A stretch of DNA of 6,967 nucleotides, from NCBI GenBank assembly GCA_020851015.1, contig JADZDN010000365.1:1-6967 (forward strand), in the 5' to 3' direction. This document shows, piece after piece, positions 1-4,931 of this stretch. The stretch is from Alphaproteobacteria bacterium. GTDB lineage: Bacteria; Pseudomonadota; Alphaproteobacteria; JAEULC01. Numbering within the stretch: position 1 is the stretch's first letter; the number at the start of each line of letters is the position of its first letter. The notes beneath the pieces were generated by a model that worked only from the letters and a program-made list of their open reading frames with translations, was not told where the DNA came from and ran no database searches. The position numbers and the translations under genes were made by a program.

Positions 1-31
1 CGCAGCGTGGCTTGTCCTTCCAGTCGGAAAC

Positions 32-55
32 CACCGAGACGCCAAGGCACCGCGA
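32..55 (-). repeat. Degenerate octamer tandem repeat, three units (copy 1)
   Basis: Three adjacent 8-base units read CACCGAGA, CGCCAAGG and CACCGCGA on the plus strand, all variants of CACCAAGG. A second array at 157-180 carries the complementary motif, so the two arrays are inverted relative to each other. CCAAGGCACC at 42-51 is exactly complementary to 169-178. Confidence 0.5.
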
Positions 56-156
56 AATAGAATCGAACCGCCATCGCACTGCTGACACGAGGCCGAAGCG
101 CGAATCCGCTATCTCCGACGTGGTGTCAGTCATCTCGTGGCGGTGCGTCCTTCCTA

Positions 157-180
157 CCTTGGTGTCGTGGTGCCTTGGTG
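157..180 (+). repeat. Octamer tandem repeat, three units (copy 2)
   Basis: Three contiguous 8-base units read CCTTGGTG, TCGTGGTG and CCTTGGTG. The first and third are identical and the middle differs at two positions. It is the inverted counterpart of the degenerate array at 32-55. Confidence 0.6.
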
Positions 181-241
181 GCATCCGCGCTTGCCAGGCG
201 GTCCATGCTTGCCCGGCGGAGCGCGGTTCCCCCTCCCCCTA

Positions 242-266
242 CCCCCCTCCCGCAAGGGGAGGGGGG
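242..266. repeat. C-rich/G-rich palindromic intergenic repeat
   Basis: CCCCCCTCCC at 242-251 pairs perfectly with GGGAGGGGGG at 257-266 across the 5-base loop GCAAG. The same C-rich/G-rich style of palindrome recurs at 734-765 near the end of the kinase gene, and such units are common between genes in Alphaproteobacteria. No T tract follows on either strand, so I do not call it a terminator. Confidence 0.6.
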
Positions 267-421
267 ACCAAACACGAGATCTACGCGGCGGCGGTTCGCG
301 AGCCGGACAGCCGTGGCCGCCGAGCCGGCCATCCACGTCGACACGAGCCGACAGAGCAGCTTGGGGAGGCAAGCCGCTGCGCAGCAGCCATCTCCACCGA
401 CGTTCGTCTTGTTGCACTGCC

Positions 422-456
422 CGACGTGGATAACCGGGACAAGCCCGGTCATGACG
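422..456. repeat. Dispersed alphaproteobacterial repeat (DKPGHD type)
   Basis: The core is the hairpin ACCGGG (433-438) / CCCGGT (444-449) with loop ACAAG, flanked by CGACGTGGAT on the left and CATGACG on the right. In one frame it translates as VDNRDKPGHDE, a peptide I know as a frequent spurious translation of an alphaproteobacterial intergenic repeat. The left flank is present again in inverted form, ATCCACGTCG at 331-340, next to GCCGGCC, which suggests a second partial copy facing it about 80 bases away. Confidence 0.55.
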
Positions 457-517
457 AAAAGGGCAGCACTGCCCCGCATTGACCGCCCCGTCCCTTCCTG
501 GTCCACTCGACAGACCC

Positions 518-522
518 AAGGA
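518..522 (+). promoter_or_regulatory. Ribosome binding site of the broken gene at 529
   Basis: AAGGA lies six bases before the ATG at 529-531. It is a good Shine-Dalgarno sequence in front of a reading frame that is now disrupted, so the start region appears to have outlasted the gene. Confidence 0.45.
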
Positions 523-528
523 AACCCC

Positions 529-690
529 ATGCTCCACCGCCGCCAAGCGCTCGCCGTCCTGGCCGGCGCGCAATCGCCTATGTGTCGCGCCGCGCGTTCG
601 CGCAGGCCAAGAGCAACGTCGTGTTCGCGCGCCAGCCGGGCATCCTTTATCTGCCCACGCACGGTCGCGCACGATTTGCCGGGGAGTTGA
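529..690 (+). pseudogene. Remnant of an ABC transporter substrate-binding protein (NitT/TauT type)
   Basis: The frame starting at ATG 529 reads MLHRRQALAVLAGA, a twin-arginine-like or Sec signal peptide start. At about position 570 the sense continues only one frame over, as AIAYVSRRAFAQAKSN followed by VVFARQPGILYLPTH. Joined, they look like the signal peptide, an AFA/Q-type cleavage site and the first beta strand of a periplasmic substrate-binding protein of the nitrate/sulfonate/taurine importer class. A single lost base at about 570 explains the shift. After 'LPTH' (about 660) the similarity stops; family members run to roughly 320-340 residues, so most of the gene is missing. The frame then returning to that of the ATG reads TVAHDLPGS and a stop at 688-690, which could be the old C-terminus joined by an internal deletion; that last point is a guess. 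The family call is from memory of conserved N-termini. Confidence 0.55.
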
Positions 691-858
691 GGTTTCGTCG
701 TGCTTCGAGACGGCCCCTTCGGGGCCTCCGCAACCCTCTCCCCCCGCTTATGCGGGTGGCGAGGGGGCATTCTTTGAAGCCCTCGCCCAGCGAAGCTGGG
801 AGAGGGAGGGGCCCATCGCGGAAGCGATGGGAGGGTGAGGGCCGGCGCTGCCGCCAGG
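691..858. repeat. Cluster of four hairpin repeats downstream of the kinase gene
   Basis: Four palindromes follow one another between the broken gene and the end of the minus-strand kinase gene. GGCCCC (712-717) pairs with GGGGCC (721-726). CCCGC (743-747) pairs with GCGGG (752-756), with outer CCCTC/GAGGG arms at 734-738 and 761-765. CCCAGC (787-792) pairs with GCTGGG (796-801). CCCATCGC (813-820) pairs with GCGATGGG (825-832) across GGAA. None is followed by a T tract on the minus strand, so a classical intrinsic terminator is not evident, although the array could still stabilise the 3' end of the operon message. The units look like dispersed intergenic repeats of the alphaproteobacterial kind. 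No gene is seen here. Confidence 0.6.
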
Positions 859-2256
859 TCAGAATCCCGGCAACTCCAGCACCGCGCGCAGGCCGCCGAG
901 CGGCGAATCCTCCAATTCCACGCTGCCGCCGTAGAGGGCGGCGAGGTCGCGCACGATCGACAGGCCCAGGCCCGTGCCGGGCGTGGATTCGTCCAGGCGC
1001 GTGCAGCGCTGGAAGAGCTTCGCGCGCTGGCCCGCCGGCACCCCCGCGCCGTCGTCGTCGACGGTGATGCGGATGCGCCCGCCCGCGAGGCCCGCCTGCA
1101 CGAAGACCTGGCGGCGCGCCCATTTGCAGCCGTTGTCGACGAGGTTGCCCAGCAGGTCCTCGAAGTCGTGGCGCTCGCCGCGGAACGCGATGCCCTCCGG
1201 GCATTCGCAGGTCACCGCGACCGCGCGGTCCTCGTGGATGCGCTCGAGCGTGCGGCACAGCGCCTCCATCACCGGCTTCAGCTCAGTGCGCGCGCCCAGC
1301 ACCTTGGCCGAGGCGGCGGCGCGCGCGCGCGCCATGTGATGGTCGACCAGGCGCTTCATCACGCCGGCCTGGCGCTGCACGGTCTCGGCGAAAGGCGCCT
1401 CGGGCGCCGTCCCCTGGCCTTCCGCCATGGCATCGGCCTCGTTGGTCAGGACCGCGATCGGCGTCTTCAGCGCGTGGGCCAGGTTGCCGACATGGGTGCG
1501 CGCGCGGCGCAGCACCTCGGCGTTGTGGTCGAGAAGCTGGTTCAGCTCGACCGCCAGCGGCGTGACCTCGGTCGGGAAGTCGCCTTCCAGCCGCTCGGCG
1601 CGGCCCGAGCGGATCTCCGCCAGCGCCGCGCCGACGCGCCTGAGCGGCCTAAGACCGAAGCGCACCTGCAGCAGCACGGCCAGGATCAGCCCCGCGCCCA
1701 GCGCGCCCATCGCCCATCCCACGGTGCTTTCGAACCGCTCGATGTCGGCCTGCGCCTCGCTCTTGTCGCCGGCGACCTGGTAGAAGAAGCGGCCGCGCGC
1801 GCCGGGAAGCTGGATCGCGCGCTCGACCACGCGCAGTTCCTGGTCGGTCGGCCCGTCGGCGTCGTAGCGCAGCACCGCGCCCCCCTCCGCGCGCAGCGGC
1901 TTCAGGTCGCGGTCCCACAGCGAGCGCGAGCGCAAGACCACTTCCTTGGCGTCGGCGATCTGCCAGTACCAGCCGGAATAGGGCACGTCGAAGCGCGGCT
2001 CGCCGGCGGCGCGCGTCAGCGTAAGCTGGCCGCCGCCCTCGACCTCGCTCAGCGCCACCAGGCCGTCGAGCAGCGTCTCGAGCCGCTGGTCGAAATTGCG
2101 CGCGACGTAGTCGCGGAAGAGTCCGGTGAGCAGGAAGGCGCCCGCCGCCAGCGCGGCCGCGATCCACAGCGTCGAGATCAGGACCAGCCGGAAGGCAAGG
2201 GAGCGTCCCTTCATGCCCCCGAAGGCGCGCGCGCCCAACGCCCTCAGCAGCTTCAT
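859..2256 (-). CDS. feuQ: Sensor histidine kinase, FeuQ/PhoQ-like
   Basis: A 465-residue inner-membrane kinase that senses an envelope signal and phosphorylates the regulator encoded just upstream. In order: a short basic N-terminus, membrane segment 1 at about 22-46, a periplasmic sensor domain at about 47-178 (with YSGWYWQI at 93-100), membrane segment 2 at about 179-200, a HAMP-like linker, the dimerisation helix with the phospho-acceptor His261 in LAHALKTP, and the ATPase domain. The last shows an N box NLVDN (371-375), a G1 box DDDGAGVP (400-407) and a GTGLGL-type G2 box (427-432), so all catalytic motifs are present. The ATG at 2256-2254 overlaps the regulator's TGA (ATGA), implying translational coupling; longer upstream readings of this frame only run into the regulator gene. 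LAHALKTP and the sensor pattern fit the PhoQ/FeuQ subgroup. In Sinorhizobium FeuQ acts with FeuP on osmosensing and cyclic glucan export; orthology is inferred from motifs and context. Confidence 0.9.
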   Translation of the reverse strand: MKLLRALGARAFGGMKGRSLAFRLVLISTLWIAAALAAGAFLLTGLFRDYVARNFDQRLETLLDGLVALSEVEGGGQLTLTRAAGEPRFDVPYSGWYWQIADAKEVVLRSRSLWDRDLKPLRAEGGAVLRYDADGPTDQELRVVERAIQLPGARGRFFYQVAGDKSEAQADIERFESTVGWAMGALGAGLILAVLLQVRFGLRPLRRVGAALAEIRSGRAERLEGDFPTEVTPLAVELNQLLDHNAEVLRRARTHVGNLAHALKTPIAVLTNEADAMAEGQGTAPEAPFAETVQRQAGVMKRLVDHHMARARAAASAKVLGARTELKPVMEALCRTLERIHEDRAVAVTCECPEGIAFRGERHDFEDLLGNLVDNGCKWARRQVFVQAGLAGGRIRITVDDDGAGVPAGQRAKLFQRCTRLDESTPGTGLGLSIVRDLAALYGGSVELEDSPLGGLRAVLELPGF

Positions 2257-2936
2257 CCGCTCTTGTCGCCCTTGGAGTCCGGCTCGTTCAGGCGGTAGCC
2301 GAGACCGCGCACCGTCTCGATCACGTCGACGCCCAGCTTCTTGCGTAGCCGCCCGATGAACACCTCGATCGTGTTCGAATCGCGATCGAAGTCCTGGTCG
2401 TAGATGTGCTCGGTCAACTGCGTGCGCGAGACCACCTTGTCGCGGTGGTGCATCAGATAGGCCAGCACCTTGAATTCCTGCGCCGTCAGCTTGACCAGCT
2501 CGCCGTTTACCTCGACCCGGCTTGTGGAGGTGTCGAGGCTGACCGGCCCGCAGGCGAGTGCGGGGCTCGCATGGCCCGCCGCGCGGCGGATCAAGGCGCG
2601 CAATCGCGCCAGCAGCTCTTCCATGCGGAACGGCTTGGTGACGTAGTCGTCGGCGCCGGCGTCGAAGCCCGCGACCTTCTCGCTCCACCCGTCCCTGGCG
2701 GTCAGGATCAGCACCGGCGTCTTCTTGCCGGCGCGCCGCCACTTCTTCAGCACGCTGGCCCCGTCGAGCACGGGCAGGCCGAGATCGAGCACGATGGCGT
2801 CGTAGGGCTCGGTGTCGCCCAGATAGTGGCCCTCCTCGCCGTCCGCCGCGCCGTCGACCGCATAGCCCGCGCCGGTCAGCGCGGCCTTCATCTGCCGCGC
2901 CAGATCGGGATCGTCCTCGACAACCAGGATCCGCAT
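2253..2936 (-). CDS. feuP: OmpR/PhoB-family response regulator, FeuP/PhoP-like
   Basis: A 227-residue cytoplasmic transcription regulator. The receiver domain (about 1-118) has the acidic pocket VEDD (6-9), the phospho-acceptor Asp51 in LDLGLP, Thr79 and Lys101 in TKPF. The C-terminal winged-helix domain (about 129-217) carries the recognition region around DRDSNTIEVFIGRLRKK and ends with the VRGLGYRL wing. The motifs GHYLGDTEPYDAI, HIYDQDFDRDSNTIEVF and RRAAGHAS are those I associate with the FeuP/PhoP-like group of Alphaproteobacteria. The ATG at 2936-2934 follows directly on the TAG of the small upstream gene, and the gene ends in an ATGA overlap with the kinase, so the three form one operon. 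It probably controls its own operon through the boxes at 3272-3330. Assignment to the OmpR family is secure; the symbol is a likely orthology call. Confidence 0.93.
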   Translation of the reverse strand: MRILVVEDDPDLARQMKAALTGAGYAVDGAADGEEGHYLGDTEPYDAIVLDLGLPVLDGASVLKKWRRAGKKTPVLILTARDGWSEKVAGFDAGADDYVTKPFRMEELLARLRALIRRAAGHASPALACGPVSLDTSTSRVEVNGELVKLTAQEFKVLAYLMHHRDKVVSRTQLTEHIYDQDFDRDSNTIEVFIGRLRKKLGVDVIETVRGLGYRLNEPDSKGDKSG

Positions 2937-3248
2937 CTATTCCACCCGCATCACTTGCCCGCTGCGACCGTCGACCAATACATGCGCGACGCGGCCGTTG
3001 GCCGTCAGCACCTTCACGCGATAGGCGCCGCCCACCACCTGCACGTCGAGCACGCGGCCCGGCACGGTGCGGTGCACGGTCGGCAGCACGCGGTCCAGCG
3101 GCACCATGCCCTGCTGCACCGATATTCCGGAACGCGGCGGGGCGAAGCCCTGCACCGTCATCGACGCGCTGCGCCCATCGGCATCCGCCGCCGGCATCGA
3201 GACTGCCAGCGCGAACAGGACGAGGAACATGGACAGGGCGGCGCGCAT
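2937..3248 (-). CDS. Small exported PepSY-like protein, candidate FeuN-type kinase modulator
   Basis: A 103-residue protein, first gene of the operon. Residues 1-24 form a signal peptide: a short basic start (MRAALS), a hydrophobic core (MFLVLFALAVSM) and a likely cut after AADA. The mature part is about 79 residues. Its C-terminal half, with VPGRVLDVQ at 62-70, YRVKVLTANGRV and HVLVDGRSGQVMRVE at the end, has the alternating-strand pattern and terminal D-x-x-S/T-G-x-V of PepSY-type domains. The stop TAG is immediately followed by the regulator's ATG, with no gap. In Sinorhizobium a small periplasmic protein, FeuN, encoded next to feuPQ restrains the kinase; position and export make this the natural counterpart, but I cannot confirm sequence homology. 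AGGT lies nine bases before the chosen ATG; a second ATG at residue 7 would remove the basic n-region and is less likely. Confidence 0.82.
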   Translation of the reverse strand: MRAALSMFLVLFALAVSMPAADADGRSASMTVQGFAPPRSGISVQQGMVPLDRVLPTVHRTVPGRVLDVQVVGGAYRVKVLTANGRVAHVLVDGRSGQVMRVE

Positions 3249-3271
3249 GCTCAGTTACCTATCATAGCCGC

Positions 3272-3291
3272 CTGAACACCGCATGAATACC
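3272..3291 (-). promoter_or_regulatory. Candidate response-regulator box A, facing the kinase operon
   Basis: Read on the minus strand, the box begins GGTATTCATGC and ends GTTCAG. Its two TTCA half-sites start 11 bases apart, one helical turn, as expected for a tandem-binding OmpR-family dimer. It lies 24 bases upstream of the ATG at 3248 and covers a plausible -35 region. Fifteen of 20 positions match box B. The regulator encoded in the same operon is the obvious candidate binder, which is inference. Confidence 0.5.
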
Positions 3292-3310
3292 CACGCAATT
3301 GCGGGCACTT

Positions 3311-3330
3311 GGCATTCAGGCCCGGTTCAG
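3311..3330 (+). promoter_or_regulatory. Candidate response-regulator box B, facing the gene at 3410
   Basis: Read on the plus strand, the box begins GGCATTCAGGC and ends GTTCAG. TTCAG occurs at 3315-3319 and 3326-3330, an 11-base period. It points toward the plus-strand gene; GATGAT, a 4-of-6 match to a -10 hexamer, follows 11 bases after the box. It is the inverted partner of box A, with 19 bases between them. Confidence 0.5.
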
Positions 3331-3409
3331 CGAGCGCGCGCGATGATGCGCCCATCGAAACCGGACTGCCCGTTGCGGGCCCGGTAGGCAACCGGATGGG
3401 AGAACCACC

Positions 3410-3754
3410 ATGAACAGGATCGTTCGCGGCACCCTGATGTCCCTGGGCCTCGTGACGGCGCTTGTCGCCGGCGTCGCGGCGGCGCCCGCGCAGGCCGACA
3501 CCTACTACGATGGCCGCACCTATTACGGGCACCAGCCCTATACCTACCAGGCGCCGTCCGTCGCCTATCGCGCGCCCCTGGGCGAGCGGCAGATCGACTG
3601 GCGCTTGCGGCGCCAGGGCTTCCGCCAGATCGGGCCGCTGCACTACGAACGCGGCGTTATTTCCACGCGCGCGGTCGACGATCGGGGCCGCCACGTGCGC
3701 CTGACGGTCTCGCCGGTCACGGGCCAGGTGATCGGCACCCGCTTCGTCCGCTAG
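3410..3754 (+). CDS. Small exported protein with tyrosine-rich linker and PepSY-like C-terminus
   Basis: A 114-residue protein of unknown function. Residues 1-29 are a clear Sec signal peptide: basic MNRIVR, a hydrophobic core (LMSLGLVTALVAGVAAAP) and a cut after AQA. The mature N-terminus is tyrosine-rich, seven Tyr between residues 32 and 53. Residues about 60-114 (IDWRLRRQGFRQI at 62-74, later HVRLTVSPVTGQVIGTRFVR at 95-114) resemble the PepSY-like end of the protein encoded across the divergent promoter (HVLVDGRSGQVMRV). The gene has its own ribosome site (GGAG, seven bases upstream), is preceded by candidate regulator box B, and is followed by a strong hairpin and T tract. Its likely job is periplasmic, perhaps within or under the neighbouring two-component system; this rests on position and shape, not on a recognised family. 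Confidence 0.8.
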   Translation: MNRIVRGTLMSLGLVTALVAGVAAAPAQADTYYDGRTYYGHQPYTYQAPSVAYRAPLGERQIDWRLRRQGFRQIGPLHYERGVISTRAVDDRGRHVRLTVSPVTGQVIGTRFVR

Positions 3755-3756
3755 CA

Positions 3757-3772
3757 CCGTCGAGCCCGACGG
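3757..3772 (+). repeat. Short hairpin just after the stop at 3754
   Basis: CCGTCG (3757-3762) pairs with CGACGG (3767-3772) across AGCC. It sits between the stop codon and the larger terminator and lacks a T tract, so it is probably only an accessory 3'-end structure. Confidence 0.35.
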
Positions 3773-3773
3773 A

Positions 3774-3835
3774 CTCGCGCGCCAACCCTGGCTGCGGGCC
3801 TACCGGCCCGACAGGGCATGGCGCGCGAGTTTTTT
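3774..3835 (+). terminator. Nested rho-independent-type terminator overlapping the end of mutY
   Basis: CTCGCGCGCC (3774-3783) pairs perfectly with GGCGCGCGAG (3820-3829), directly followed by six T (3830-3835). Inside are further paired arms: CCCTG (3786-3790) with CAGGG (3812-3816), and CGGGCC (3795-3800) with GGCCCG (3805-3810) around the loop TACC. That gives 21 base pairs in three tiers. It would end transcription from the plus-strand gene at 3410. The distal part lies in mutY codons: the T tract is the complement of the AAA-rich Met-Lys-Lys codons near MutY's C-terminus. There is no T tract on the minus strand, so it appears to be one-way. Confidence 0.7.
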
Positions 3836-4870
3836 CATGAGGGTCGGCAGGGCCTGCTCGCCCAGCCGGTCGACCGCGCACCACAGCGCGCCATCGGGCG
3901 GCTTCGCGGCCTGCCGCGCGCGGCCCAGCAGCACCGTCAGGTCCAGGTCGAAATGCGTGAAACCGTGGCGCACCACGCCCGGCATGGCGTGGTAGCGCAG
4001 CGCGAGCGGCGCGGCTTCGATCGCGGCCGCCGCGCTCCAGGGCGAGGCGCGCCAGTCGGTCGAGGGCACTTCCATCATCCCGCCCAACAGGCCGCGCTCG
4101 GGGCGGCGGCGCAGCAGGACCGATCCGTCCGGCCGCTCGATCCAGAAGGCGACGCCAAGCCGCTTCGGCTTGACCTTCTTCGCCGCCCGGCGCGGCAGAT
4201 CGTCCTGCAGCCCCCGGCGTCGCGCGAGGCATGGCTCGGCGATCGGACAGGACAGGCAGCGCGGGCGCCGCGGCGTGCAGACCGTGGCGCCCAGGTCCAT
4301 CATCGCCTGCGCGAAGTCGCCGGCCCGCTCGGCCGGCGTCAGCGTCGCCGCCGCCGCGCGGATCGCCGCCTTTCCGCCGGGCAGCGGTTCGGCAATGGCG
4401 AACAGGCGCGCGACCACCCGCTCGACATTGGCGTCCACCACGGTCGCGCCGCGGTCGAAGGCGATCGCTGCTACCGCGGCGGCGGTATAGTCGCCCAGGC
4501 CCGGCAGCGCGCGCAGCCCCTCGACGGTGTCGGGAAAGCGTCCGCCATGGGCGCCCACCACCGCCCGCGCGCAGGCGTGCAGGTTGCGCGCGCGGGCGTA
4601 GTAGCCCAGCCCCTGCCATTCGTGCAGCACCGCGTCCAGCGGAGCGGCCGCGAGGCTCGCGATGTCGGGCCAGCGCTCGAGGAAGCGCAGGAACCGCGGT
4701 CCCACCGTAGGCACCGTGGTCTGCTGCAGCATGACCTCGCTTAGCCAGACATGATAGGGATCGGCGCGATGGCCCGCCGGCGCGCGCCAGGGCAGCACGC
4801 GGCGATGGCGGTCGTACCATCGCAGCACGGCGTTCACGATCGCGCTAGGGTTTGGTGGCCTGTTCGCCAT
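3800..4870 (-). CDS. mutY: A/G-specific adenine DNA glycosylase MutY
   Basis: A 356-residue base-excision repair enzyme that removes adenine mispaired with 8-oxoguanine (or G), preventing G:C to T:A changes. The N-terminal glycosylase domain shows SEVMLQQT with catalytic Glu45, the helix-hairpin-helix LPGLGDYTA (122-130) and the catalytic Asp146 in VVDANVERV. The [4Fe-4S] ligands Cys198, Cys205, Cys208 and Cys214 have the classical C-x6-C-x2-C-x5-C spacing. The C-terminal NUDIX-like domain that recognises 8-oxoG follows (about 236-350), with the lesion-sensing loop as FTHFDL (304-309). Length is normal for the family. The start is the ATG at 4870-4868; no strong Shine-Dalgarno is visible, but no better start exists. 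It is divergent from the DUF721 gene (61 bases apart) and convergent with the gene at 3410, whose terminator overlaps its last codons. Confidence 0.97.
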   Translation of the reverse strand: MANRPPNPSAIVNAVLRWYDRHRRVLPWRAPAGHRADPYHVWLSEVMLQQTTVPTVGPRFLRFLERWPDIASLAAAPLDAVLHEWQGLGYYARARNLHACARAVVGAHGGRFPDTVEGLRALPGLGDYTAAAVAAIAFDRGATVVDANVERVVARLFAIAEPLPGGKAAIRAAAATLTPAERAGDFAQAMMDLGATVCTPRRPRCLSCPIAEPCLARRRGLQDDLPRRAAKKVKPKRLGVAFWIERPDGSVLLRRRPERGLLGGMMEVPSTDWRASPWSAAAAIEAAPLALRYHAMPGVVRHGFTHFDLDLTVLLGRARQAAKPPDGALWCAVDRLGEQALPTLMKKLARHALSGR

Positions 4871-4931
4871 TGCCGCCGGCCGCCTGTAGAATGTCCGTCA
4901 CTATAGTCGGCCTCGATCCCGGGAAAACAGC
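4871..4931. promoter_or_regulatory. Short divergent promoter region between mutY and the DUF721 gene
   Basis: These 61 bases must hold the start signals for mutY (minus) and the DUF721 gene (plus). The palindrome ACTATAGT at 4900-4907 offers the hexamer TATAGT on both strands, a 4-of-6 match to a -10 element, but I find no well-spaced -35 on either strand. GGGA at 4921-4924 is a plausible ribosome site for the GTG start at 4932. Confidence 0.3.

Larger units (their letters stand above)
1..528. other. Gene-free repeat mosaic
   Basis: I see no credible coding region here. Open frames exist on both strands because the DNA is GC-rich, but their translations are low-complexity (Arg/Pro/Ala-rich) and include the 'DKPGHDE' peptide that marks a translated intergenic repeat. 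The stretch contains degenerate octamer arrays at 32-55 and 157-180 in opposite orientation, a 10-bp-stem C/G hairpin at 242-266, and two inverted copies of a repeat core at 331-340 and 422-431. It ends at the ribosome binding site of a broken gene. No tRNA or rRNA signature was recognised. Confidence 0.7.
3249..3409. promoter_or_regulatory. Divergent promoter region between two small exported-protein genes
   Basis: These 161 bases separate the minus-strand operon from the plus-strand gene at 3410. They contain two inverted 20-bp boxes (3272-3291 and 3311-3330), the palindrome CGCAATTGCG at 3294-3303 between them, and possible -10 hexamers: TATGAT on the minus strand at 3266-3261 and GATGAT on the plus strand at 3342-3347. 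If TATGAT were the true -10, the operon transcript would begin only a few bases before the ATG at 3248, nearly leaderless, so this placement is uncertain. The plus-strand gene has GGAG at 3399-3402, seven bases before its ATG. Confidence 0.6.

Noticed and set aside
12..482. Plus-strand open frame near the left edge
   Set aside because: Its translation contains repeat-derived peptides (PPPARGGG, DKPGHDE) and no domain; the DNA beneath is a repeat mosaic.
126..770. Minus-strand open frames covering the repeat region
   Set aside because: They run across several hairpin repeats and the broken gene, have no ribosome site or domain, and reflect high GC content.
813..832. Classical terminator for the kinase operon
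   Set aside because: The 8-bp stem is good, but no T tract follows on the minus strand.
1..858. CRISPR array or transposon ends suggested by the many short repeats
   Set aside because: Repeats are of different sequences and irregular spacing, with no spacer pattern, no cas or transposase gene, and no target-site duplication that I could identify.
835..2298. Long plus-strand open frame (487 codons) opposite the kinase gene
   Set aside because: It is an antisense shadow of the histidine kinase, whose motifs are complete. Its own translation is Arg/Ala/Gln-rich with no recognisable domain.
859..2742. Longer kinase start reaching back to 2742
   Set aside because: The extra N-terminus would lie inside the regulator gene in another frame; the ATG at 2256 gives the normal kinase N-terminus and the ATGA overlap.
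2406..3275. Plus-strand open frame (289 codons) opposite the regulator and small exported protein
   Set aside because: Antisense to two well-supported genes; His/Arg/Gln-rich composition typical of GC-rich shadow frames.
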